Positions 26,410-34,340 of a stretch of DNA of 64,000 nt are shown here, piece after piece. Below the pieces are notes generated by a model. That model did not search any database. It saw only the letters and a list, made by a program, of their open reading frames with translations, and had not been told where the DNA came from. A program made the translations under genes and the position numbers. The stretch spans positions 29,071 through 93,070 of the forward strand of contig DATHDP010000062.1 of NCBI GenBank assembly GCA_035318985.1. The letters are read 5' to 3'. Origin of the DNA: VBAS01 sp035318985 (lineage in GTDB: Bacteria > Bacteroidota > Bacteroidia > Chitinophagales > Chitinophagaceae). How positions within the stretch are numbered: position 1 is the first letter of the stretch; each line of letters starts with the position of its first letter.

Positions 26410-26889
26410 GGTCTTTTTTTTAAGATGATTTATTATTTTATTTTGAAGAGCAATTTACAATTTTGTGAGATGGAACTCGTCATAATTAATAAAGTGCTGC
26501 ACAATATTAATTTAGTTATATACCCAAGATAAGTGTTAAACGGTTAATTAACGGTTAACTCAAAACAGGTGGGCATCTTAGCTGATAGTGCCCTCTTAAT
26601 CAACTCCGTACAACAGGGCCTTTGAAAATATGTCGGGTGATTTTTTTCCAGTGTCCGTCAATTATTCAAAAGCTATTGTTCGTTTAGAAAGATCAAAGCA
26701 ACAACCACACGATATAAAGTATCCAAAGAGCATTTTTTATCATCATAATTTATAAAACAATTTATTACTGGAATGGTTTTCCGGGTTATTTTTATCCCCC
26801 TATCCTATTTATTCTATGTTGTGATTTCTTATTATTTTTAATTAAACCGATCTCTTCAAAATCTTAAACCACGCTGATTTTTTTGAACC
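26410..26889. other. 480-base intergenic region
   Basis: Divergent spacer between the secreted helical protein and the DUF481 gene. It is A+T-rich and codes for nothing convincing. It contains the 62-bp element at 26502-26564. The rest shows no clear hairpin or consensus promoter, apart from A+T-rich stretches before the ATG at 26890. Confidence 0.6.
26502..26564 (-). promoter_or_regulatory. conserved upstream element, copy 1, with 11-bp direct repeats
   Basis: This block aligns with 36994-37055 with one gap and few mismatches. It contains GGTTAA at 26542-26547 and again at 26553-26558, exactly 11 bases apart, and a third weaker GTTAA one turn away. On the minus strand a TATCTTGG (26524-26531) that resembles the -7 element lies nine bases beyond the repeats. 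It is about 95-155 bases upstream of the minus-strand gene starting at 26409. The layout (direct repeats over the -33 region) is that of an activator site. Confidence 0.6.
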
Positions 26890-27900
26890 ATGCACAACTC
26901 TGTTCTAAAAATATTCGGATTGATCATTCTACTAATATTGTCCGAAATAGGGTTGGCGCAGAAGACAGACAAGGTTACTTTAAGAAACGGAAACATGTTA
27001 ACTGGTGAAATAAAAAGCATGAAATTCGCCAAGCTTCTTATTGACGTAGACGGTCCGGGCAAAATCGATATAAAATGGGAATATATTGTAAAGATAGAAT
27101 CGAATAAAACATTACAAATAACCATGCGGAACGGAGACGTATATGTTACCACTATGGACTCACTTTTTTCTGTAGTACCCTATGCCATGCTGGACGATGT
27201 TGTAGAGATCGTACGTATTAAAGACAAATTTATAAAAAGACTTGATGGTAGTGTTAATCTTGGATTTAATTACGCAAAATCAAGTGATAATGCTCAGTTT
27301 ACCTTCAATAGTACTACAACTTACCGTAAGCCAAAAAGAGAAACTACTTTAAAATTAATCTCTGTACTGACGCACACTTCCTCAGATACATCGGTGTCAA
27401 GAAAACAGGATGTAGCCATTGACCATTACATTAAGTTAAAGAATAGTTGGTACCTCAACTCACTTTTTGGATGGCAACAAAACTCACAATTGGGATTAAA
27501 AAGTCGTTTTATACTAAATGGAAGCGGTGGTAAAATACTTATTAATAGCAATAATGAGCGTCTCTTAACAGGCGGTGGTCTTTCTTTTAACCTGGAGGAC
27601 AGGGGTGATAGCACAGGCTATATAAGTAACCTGGAGGGATTACTCATGATCCAGTACAAAAAATTCCGTTATATATTTCCAAAGATCTCGATCGATGCGC
27701 AGTATATTCTTTATCCCGGGCTTACTGATTGGGGCCGAGTAAGGATGGATCTGCAGGTAAATATGAGTTATGAGTTCTTTAAAGATTTTAATGTCGGTCT
27801 CAGTTTTTATGATAGTTATGATAACCGTCCATCTGCAAAAGCCGCCTCTACAAATGACTTTGGTATAAACTTTACTATTGGTTATATATTCGGCAAATAA
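26890..27900 (+). CDS. DUF481-family outer-membrane protein
   Basis: A 336-residue protein with signal peptide ending in GLAQ. Residues about 25-100 form a small beta domain (KVTLRNGNMLTGEIKSM, IKWEYIVKIES) of the kind found before DUF481 barrels. From about 115 on the sequence is a beta-barrel with DGSVNLGFNYAKSSD and the closing strand FGINFTIGYIFGK. DUF481 proteins are outer-membrane, often salt-inducible, with unknown function. It is the only plus-strand gene between 19.7 and 41 kb, isolated by a long upstream spacer. Confidence 0.8.
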   Translation: MHNSVLKIFGLIILLILSEIGLAQKTDKVTLRNGNMLTGEIKSMKFAKLLIDVDGPGKIDIKWEYIVKIESNKTLQITMRNGDVYVTTMDSLFSVVPYAMLDDVVEIVRIKDKFIKRLDGSVNLGFNYAKSSDNAQFTFNSTTTYRKPKRETTLKLISVLTHTSSDTSVSRKQDVAIDHYIKLKNSWYLNSLFGWQQNSQLGLKSRFILNGSGGKILINSNNERLLTGGGLSFNLEDRGDSTGYISNLEGLLMIQYKKFRYIFPKISIDAQYILYPGLTDWGRVRMDLQVNMSYEFFKDFNVGLSFYDSYDNRPSAKAASTNDFGINFTIGYIFGK

Positions 27901-27959
27901 TTTTTGTATTAGCTAAATCTCCTTTTCTTCTTGCAAATCCCTTTTAGTTTATCTGGTAG

Positions 27960-28646
27960 TTATTTATAATACATATCCAAATTTTTGAAAAGGAAAAAGT
28001 TTAAGGAAACATAAAAGATATTAGTTTTAAGGCCGGCGTAAGGTTTTACATTGGCATTGGTTGTATAATCCTGGTTATGAAATTCACTCAGATAATATTT
28101 AAATTTCACATTAACTCCACGAGGAAACTGGACACCTGCAAGAAAACCATGTTGAAATAATTCATTCCTGTCACTGAACCATCCAGAGATCTTATCTATT
28201 TTATCACCACCTTCATAAGTTTTCTCTTTGTAAGAAAATGCTAACTCGATCTCATAACCCCCGTAAAAAAAGGTTTTATTAAGATCGCCAACTTTAAAAC
28301 CTAAAGGAAGAGCCAGGTTATAAGTCCGGAATTTTTTCTTAAAGACAAGGTTATTAACCGGGTCTTTATAATCATTTGTTATGTATCCTACATTTCTTAC
28401 CGATAAACCGGTAAAGACGCCAAAATTTTTATTCAAGTCCTGGTTGACCATTACCTGCAAATTGAAGACAGGAGAAAAACGCATGGTAGAGCTTTCACTA
28501 TTTCCATTTTGTTCAACATTTGCAAAAGAAAAAATAAGTTCTCCGCCAGTAGTCACATAGGCTTTTGATTTGTTTTCTTTCGACTGACTAAAAACCTGAA
28601 CAGCAAAAGTCAGGCAGGCTACAGCAAGGCAAATAAGTGTTTTCAT
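27960..28646 (-). CDS. outer-membrane beta-barrel protein, hypothetical
   Basis: A 228-residue protein with signal peptide ending in VQVFSQ. It has repeated amphipathic strands (GVFTGLSVRNVGYI, TFFYGGYEIELAFSY, VNVKFKYYLSEFH) and a terminal strand FYVSLNFFLFKNLDMYYK. This fits the PorT/OmpA-like barrel superfamily of Bacteroidota. It converges with the DUF481 gene (59 bases between stops). No enzyme motif. Confidence 0.7.
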   Translation of the reverse strand: MKTLICLAVACLTFAVQVFSQSKENKSKAYVTTGGELIFSFANVEQNGNSESSTMRFSPVFNLQVMVNQDLNKNFGVFTGLSVRNVGYITNDYKDPVNNLVFKKKFRTYNLALPLGFKVGDLNKTFFYGGYEIELAFSYKEKTYEGGDKIDKISGWFSDRNELFQHGFLAGVQFPRGVNVKFKYYLSEFHNQDYTTNANVKPYAGLKTNIFYVSLNFFLFKNLDMYYK

Positions 28647-28875
28647 GACTATGCTATTTGAATTTTCATTTATTGATCGCGACTCTCTTGCTCAAAGATA
28701 AATATCCCAAACTTTAGCTTATATCATCAATTTTCTCTTTAATATTATTTATTGCCATTCTTTTACAAATGTAAGTTGGAGAGAATGGTAGTGTTTATAT
28801 CATGAGCCCAACAGCAGGAAACCTGATACCAATTCCCAATCCTATGATCAGGATTGATGCTTTCTTTTTCCATTT

Positions 28876-31107
28876 TTAGATTCCAAGGTTTTTGAATAAT
28901 TGTTGATAACTAGGATTGCCCGGATCAAGTTGTTTTAATTTTATAGCTGCTTCCTTCGCTTTTATCGTATTATTGGATTGAATGTAAACAAAGCAAAGAG
29001 CATAATACATTTCTGCAGATGTTGGATCAATGGATATTCCTTTTTGTAAAACAGTTTCTGCTTCTTTGAATTTTTTAATTTCATTCAACAACAATCCATA
29101 ATTATAATACACTCTTGGATTGCTGGTTTTTAACGCCACCGCTTTTGCAAATGATCTTTCTGCACCTTTTTTATCATTCATTTCATTATAAAGCAATGCC
29201 ATATTATAATAAATGCGATCATTACCGGAATCGATCTTTGCGGCAGTCTCCAGGACATCTAAAGCTTTGTCATTTTTTGTCTGTGCATTATACGCTGTTG
29301 ACAAATTGAGCCGGGCATAATTCATCAAGCTATCTTTTTTCAGGGCTCTTACATAAAATCTTTCGGCATTACTAAAGTCATTTAACCGCAAGTAATGATC
29401 GGCGATCATCACATTACCAACTGAAAAATCTGCCTGGTAGATCAAATAGTTTTGAAGTTCATTACGGGCATCAGAAAATGCCTGTGAGTATTGGCTGGGT
29501 ATCTCTTTTTCAGGGATCGTAATAAAGAGATCGGCAGCAGCGATCCTTACTGCTCTTACTTTATCTGAAAGCAATGGACCAACATTCTCCCGCCAGTTAG
29601 CAACGGGGAAATTGGAAAGACTTCTTAAAGCTCTGTATCTTATTTGTGCATCACTATTCGAAAGAAGTTGTAACAAACCAGATAAACTGTTTTGTGTTGG
29701 AATGTTTCCAAGGTAACTAGCAGCAGTTGCTTTTACAATGTTTGGTACAGATGTATCTCCCAAAAGTTTTACAAGATGCGACTCACTGGTCTGATCAATT
29801 TTACTTCCGGGAATAAGATCATCTGCAAAATGGTATTTACGAACAGGGCCATACCACTTTACTATTGCATCAGTGGCCCATTGTGATGTTTTATTATTAT
29901 GGCAATTGTTGCAAGCATTGGGTGTACCATATTTTACCGAAAGATCGGGACGCGGAACACGGAAACTATGATCATGTCTCAGATCAACTCCCATATATAT
30001 TTTTCCCGGCATGTGGCAACTCTTACACTCTGAAGCAGCAATACCAACAGGGTGAAATGTATGAGAAGAATCATCATATTTTTTTGCATGACATTGCAGG
30101 CACAATTGGTTAGCAGCAAAAAGAATTTTTCCTGAATGAGGATTATGACAGTTGCTGCATTTTACTCCTCGGTGAAACATTTTGCTTTGCAAAAAAGAAG
30201 TATAGATATAATCTTCATCATTTACTTGCCCATCAGCATGAAAATGTTCATTGCTGGGTATTTCAGGAATATAATCATCCATGATCTCTCCGCTCTTAGT
30301 TAGTGTGGCGCTGATATCAGTTTTACGTGCATGACAAGGCATGCAAGAATTTATTTGTGCCAGTTGCTCTGAGTTTTTATCAAGATAAAAGCCTGTGATT
30401 TTTTTCCCTTTTTTATATTCATTACTATTTACAAAATCTACGTGTAGTTTACCGGCACCATGACAACTTTCACAGCTTACATTAATTACACTGTAAGTAG
30501 TATGATAACTATCTGAGTCAACATTATAATTCTTCTGAAGGTTGGTAGAATGACAGGAGGCACACATCGTGTTCCAATTTTGTGAATTGGCCGTCCAGTG
30601 AAACCAGTCGTGAGAATTTATTTTTTGTCCTGCATACTGGTGAAACCATTTTTTTTGCTTTGTATCCCAGCTAACTCTCGGCACCTGCATTTTCCCTCCC
30701 GGGAATTCGACAAGGTATTGCTGCAGTGGTGTGAACCCAAATGTATATTTCACTTCATAATCATAATTGCGGCCATCCTCGCCCTGCGTATTGATAAAGA
30801 ATTTTCCATCTTTTTTAAAAAACCTGCTGGTTACTCCATCACCTGTATAACTTACATTATCAAAATTTCCTTTTACTGTTGAATCATTTGGTGGCTGCAT
30901 AGCCATAAAATGATCTGATCTCAGCCAATCATCATATTGTTTTACATGACAACTTTTGCAAGCCTGGTCACCAATAAATTCATTGTTCCCTGTTCTTAAT
31001 GAAGATATTTCCTTATCCTTTGGCTTGCATCGTTGCAAAATCATTGTCCCTGAAAAAACAAAGAATATGATAGTTACCATTACCAACAACACTGGTCTTT
31101 TATTCAT
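28876..31107 (-). CDS. octahaem c-type cytochrome with HEAT and TPR repeats
   Basis: A 743-residue exported protein with N-terminal hydrophobic anchor. Eight CxxCH haem-binding motifs appear (ACKSCH at residue 50, then MCASCH, SCESCH, SCMPCH, KCSNCH, LCLQCH, ECKSCH and ACNNCH near 397), in a cytochrome c554/NrfB-like N-terminal half. Residues about 450-545 look like HEAT repeats (NIVKATAASYLGNIP) and about 580-740 are four to five tetratricopeptide repeats. This architecture is known in Bacteroidota and Planctomycetota and is probably an electron-transfer or scaffolding protein, but the redox partner is unknown. C-type cytochrome maturation is not encoded nearby. The gene stands alone between spacers. 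Confidence 0.88.
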   Translation of the reverse strand: MNKRPVLLVMVTIIFFVFSGTMILQRCKPKDKEISSLRTGNNEFIGDQACKSCHVKQYDDWLRSDHFMAMQPPNDSTVKGNFDNVSYTGDGVTSRFFKKDGKFFINTQGEDGRNYDYEVKYTFGFTPLQQYLVEFPGGKMQVPRVSWDTKQKKWFHQYAGQKINSHDWFHWTANSQNWNTMCASCHSTNLQKNYNVDSDSYHTTYSVINVSCESCHGAGKLHVDFVNSNEYKKGKKITGFYLDKNSEQLAQINSCMPCHARKTDISATLTKSGEIMDDYIPEIPSNEHFHADGQVNDEDYIYTSFLQSKMFHRGVKCSNCHNPHSGKILFAANQLCLQCHAKKYDDSSHTFHPVGIAASECKSCHMPGKIYMGVDLRHDHSFRVPRPDLSVKYGTPNACNNCHNNKTSQWATDAIVKWYGPVRKYHFADDLIPGSKIDQTSESHLVKLLGDTSVPNIVKATAASYLGNIPTQNSLSGLLQLLSNSDAQIRYRALRSLSNFPVANWRENVGPLLSDKVRAVRIAAADLFITIPEKEIPSQYSQAFSDARNELQNYLIYQADFSVGNVMIADHYLRLNDFSNAERFYVRALKKDSLMNYARLNLSTAYNAQTKNDKALDVLETAAKIDSGNDRIYYNMALLYNEMNDKKGAERSFAKAVALKTSNPRVYYNYGLLLNEIKKFKEAETVLQKGISIDPTSAEMYYALCFVYIQSNNTIKAKEAAIKLKQLDPGNPSYQQLFKNLGI

Positions 31108-31245
31108 AGTCTCCTTTGTTTAATTAGGTATTTCAAGATACCAAGGACACTGGAAAGGTATAATGAATATCCTTTTTACTATTCCCGGATAAATAATTTT
31201 TAGAAGAGATTCTACAGATCCAATGGAACACTACACAAACCAATT

Positions 31246-32637
31246 TTATTCAGTTTCGTCAGCCACTTTGATCTTTCCATTTTTTGCTGCTGAGGCAAGT
31301 GTATTAAAATCTTTTTCAGTCTGATCTGCATAAGCAAAAGCAAATTTCACCATTGCCTCATCTAACTCCTCGCTGTTCCCGGCATAACCGGCGATCATGG
31401 CAGCATCACCTGATTTTGCATGAGCCAGTGCTAATGCCCATGCACACAATGAGGAGTACTGTGGCAAGTTTTCAAGTTTTACTGTTTTAGGATCGAATTC
31501 AACTCCACCTTTCATATCACGCAACTGACGAACATAAAAATGGATTCCATCCAATTCACCCCATCCTAAAAAAATATCCGGAGCTCCTTGTATTAATCGT
31601 TGGCCCTCGACTACTCTGCGACCCTGATCATTAAAAGGTGACCCTTCAAGAAATTTTTCCATTACAGATGGCTGTGCTTCCTTTACCTGTAGAAATAAAG
31701 GATCGTCGGAATTATTTCCAGTAAGAAAAATTATCCAGCACCGTGTGCCTACACTACCTACCCCAACTATTTTTCTTGCTACATCCACAATTCTATAATG
31801 CTTGAGCAAATTCTTACGATCATGAGCCAGTGACTTGAAATAAGATTCAAGCAACAGACCCAATGCTTCTTCAATGGGTCTGCCTGCCTGTGTGTGTGTT
31901 TCCCTTACAATAAATGGCGCATTAACTTTCAGGCGATATTTATCATCAACGAGATCGGTCATTTTTCCTAACACTTGCATATGTGTACGCTGACGGGCTT
32001 TGGTCATCATCCTGTCTGCAGCTTTGCGTGCCGATGGATTAAGAGCTTTAAGAACATCTTTTGCATTGATGGTTGAATACCACAACTCCAAATTTCCCTT
32101 ATATGCATACTCTTTCAGTTTTTTTCGATAAGTGCTGACGGCTTCCATCACTGACTCCCTGCACAGATCTTTATCTGCCCCAAGAAATCTGCCTGCCGCC
32201 ACAATACTTGCAACAAGCCGTTTCAAATCCCATTCCCATGGACCCGGTAATGTTTCATCAAAATCATTTATACCAAAAATAAGATTGCGTTCTGCTGAAG
32301 CAAATACTCCAAAATTGGCTACATGCATATCACCGCATGCTTGTACTGTAATTCCGGACGTTTCTCCATTTGCACTCAGGTCTGCTGCCATAATTGCTGC
32401 CGCACCACGCAAAAAAGCAAATGGTGAAGTGAGCATCCTCGCATAACGAATAGGAACAAGATCCGGTAAACGTGTTTTGGCTTGCTCTTCTAAAATAGAA
32501 ACAGGATCTGCACGATCAGGGGCAGCCTTGTATTCACCTTGGGCAATACGTGGAAATTTTTTTCGCAGTTCTTTTCCAAGTTGAAATCGTTCTTCTATGG
32601 TAGTTGGGTTCGATTTGAAATGGTTTAATAGTTGCAT
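31246..32637 (-). CDS. DUF2252 family protein
   Basis: A 463-residue cytoplasmic protein. Conserved family segments are visible: QGDMH-like CGDMHVANFGVFA, FGINDFDETLPGPWEWDLKRLVAS and the region KEAQPSVMEKFLE. DUF2252 has a protein-kinase-like or aminoglycoside-phosphotransferase-like fold, with the GDMHxxNFG stretch playing the catalytic-loop role and NDFDE the metal site; function is unproven. It lies 64 bases downstream of a small membrane protein gene on the same strand, which may be co-transcribed. Confidence 0.88.
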   Translation of the reverse strand: MQLLNHFKSNPTTIEERFQLGKELRKKFPRIAQGEYKAAPDRADPVSILEEQAKTRLPDLVPIRYARMLTSPFAFLRGAAAIMAADLSANGETSGITVQACGDMHVANFGVFASAERNLIFGINDFDETLPGPWEWDLKRLVASIVAAGRFLGADKDLCRESVMEAVSTYRKKLKEYAYKGNLELWYSTINAKDVLKALNPSARKAADRMMTKARQRTHMQVLGKMTDLVDDKYRLKVNAPFIVRETHTQAGRPIEEALGLLLESYFKSLAHDRKNLLKHYRIVDVARKIVGVGSVGTRCWIIFLTGNNSDDPLFLQVKEAQPSVMEKFLEGSPFNDQGRRVVEGQRLIQGAPDIFLGWGELDGIHFYVRQLRDMKGGVEFDPKTVKLENLPQYSSLCAWALALAHAKSGDAAMIAGYAGNSEELDEAMVKFAFAYADQTEKDFNTLASAAKNGKIKVADETE

Positions 32638-32701
32638 AAAGGAGGCTTTAGGTAATGGTCTTTAATTTTTAAACATATCAGCAATTGCAGGCATTCCTTT
32701 A

Positions 32702-33226
32702 TCAGGAGGCCTGATCATTTTCATTGTCGTCATGATCGTTCTTGTGATTTTTTTTCTCTGGGTCTGCTACATAGCGTTTGAAAATAACAAGGCAAACTGT
32801 AAGCATTAGAATAGAGACAGGCATAACCAGTATCGTCCATTTGAATTCTGCCTCCTCGATCATTGCTATTGTGGTCGTGAAATAAATTATAAATGCAGTG
32901 ATGATAGTTTCCCAAAGCAATACGGCGAGTTCCGACAAGCTGTCCACCTTCATCCACTTTGGTAATTTGGGATCAGGTTTCCCATAATAAAGAAAGATCC
33001 GGGAGAGACCAAGACCAAAGATCAGGAACACAAGACCAAACAGAAAAACATCTATCGATCTCAGGATATTTAGAAGCGGCCGGGTTTCCGGGTTACTATC
33101 AAAGATCTGCCGGTAACTCTCAATAGATTTATATACTCCCCAGGCAATTGCACCAATAGCGTCTATCAAAAGAAATACAGTTACGATTACAGCAAGATAG
33201 CGGAGCTTTAGTAGTTGACGCAGCAT
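32702..33226 (-). CDS. four-helix inner-membrane protein, hypothetical
   Basis: A 174-residue protein with four hydrophobic helices (about 12-30, 52-72, 92-118, 128-148) and a charged tail ending in HDDNENDQAS. The second loop contains LSRIFLYYGKPDPKLPKWMKVDS. It resembles members of a small family of uncharacterised membrane proteins (YqhA/UPF0114-like): three to four helices with a similar length. That match is uncertain. It precedes the DUF2252 gene. Confidence 0.65.
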   Translation of the reverse strand: MLRQLLKLRYLAVIVTVFLLIDAIGAIAWGVYKSIESYRQIFDSNPETRPLLNILRSIDVFLFGLVFLIFGLGLSRIFLYYGKPDPKLPKWMKVDSLSELAVLLWETIITAFIIYFTTTIAMIEEAEFKWTILVMPVSILMLTVCLVIFKRYVADPEKKNHKNDHDDNENDQAS

Positions 33227-33455
33227 ACAAATATTTGAAGTTTTAATTTTTTTAATCTAAACAGCATTTCTAATTTTTATTTCTAAGTTGCATTTCCCAT
33301 GTGATTCTTATCATCCTAAAGATAATGTTTAAAAAACTTCATCCTTATGACTTTCATCGTTGCAATACTTTGCCACTTTTCATAACCCGATCCTTTTTGA
33401 ATACTATATTGAAACGTATCTATTGATTAATGTTTATTATTTTAATTATTCTTAT

Positions 33456-34268
33456 TTATTTTTTCTTAAAATTCATTTCCCTGAGAAAAAAATAACGACC
33501 ACCTATATCTATGCTCCATTGATATCGTCCTGCGAAATCGCCGAATATTCCTGCACTTGGTGTTATCCAAATATTCATACGAGGTGTAGGTGCACCGGTA
33601 AAACGGGTTCTAAGGATCATGGAGGCGCCGTCATTGATATAATCATAATACCACTCAGGCGCCAGCACCATCCAGAATCGTTTTGATAAATATTTTATGG
33701 CAACAACCTGTAGTTTTGAAAAACTGATATCTGATCTTGTATCATCACCACCGATAGAATTTGCTTGCTGAAAAACTGCTGAAATAAGTATCTTTTTCTT
33801 TGGTATTAATTTCGAGTAGGAGACCACCGGGATCAAAATGTTCTTACCCGTTCCAAGAATAGGTGACTCTGCTGTATTCAGACTGATCTCCATCGAAGCA
33901 GTAAAGGCAGATAGCTTTTTTTCCCAAAATTTATACCCAAGCAAGCGAAATGAAATGTCTCCTATACCTGATTGTTTGTAGTTGGCAGGTGCATTAATGG
34001 AATTATAAACATAGGGAAGGTCTATCCGGGTAGTAAAACGTTTTCCTACTCTAAGAATAGTTCTTAGTGTTGTCTGGTTAAGGTAGAAATCATTTCCATT
34101 TTTATCATGGTGTTGTAGCTCATTAAAGAACTCAACCCTGGTCAAAAAATTTGCCGGGTCATCGGCGCTTTTTTTGATCTGTTCCTGCTTTACCGAGTCA
34201 GCTGAATTTTGTGCCAGTAAACCGCAGTCATGATAAAACAAAAAAAACAAGAACAATAGTTTTTTCAT
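33456..34268 (-). CDS. outer-membrane protein, transporter-like barrel
   Basis: From ATG 34268, 270 residues with signal peptide MKKLLFLFFLFYHDCGLLAQ; an ATG at 34310 would add 14 residues before the signal and is rejected. The mature protein resembles a porin-type barrel of the phenol-degradation meta-pathway family: FLTRVEFFNELQHHD, YLNQTTLRTILRVGKRFTTR, DLPYVYNS, then GIGDISFRLLGYKFWEK. The last strand is DIGGRYFFLREMNFKKK. It lies 72 bases downstream of the sulfatase gene, so it might supply the outer-membrane route for a sulfated substrate, but this is only positional. Confidence 0.7.
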   Translation of the reverse strand: MKKLLFLFFLFYHDCGLLAQNSADSVKQEQIKKSADDPANFLTRVEFFNELQHHDKNGNDFYLNQTTLRTILRVGKRFTTRIDLPYVYNSINAPANYKQSGIGDISFRLLGYKFWEKKLSAFTASMEISLNTAESPILGTGKNILIPVVSYSKLIPKKKILISAVFQQANSIGGDDTRSDISFSKLQVVAIKYLSKRFWMVLAPEWYYDYINDGASMILRTRFTGAPTPRMNIWITPSAGIFGDFAGRYQWSIDIGGRYFFLREMNFKKK

Positions 34269-34340
34269 TTCGTAAGATTTAAATTTTGAAACAGGCAAAA
34301 CGAAAATCAAACCTTAATAACGATTGGAATATGTATTCGC

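Noticed and set aside
28790..28875. Possible small gene or gene remnant between the beta-barrel and octahaem cytochrome genes (minus frame KKKASILIIGLGIGIRFP)
   Set aside because: It has no start codon in frame and only about 25 residues; may be a decayed end of a membrane protein gene but cannot be supported.
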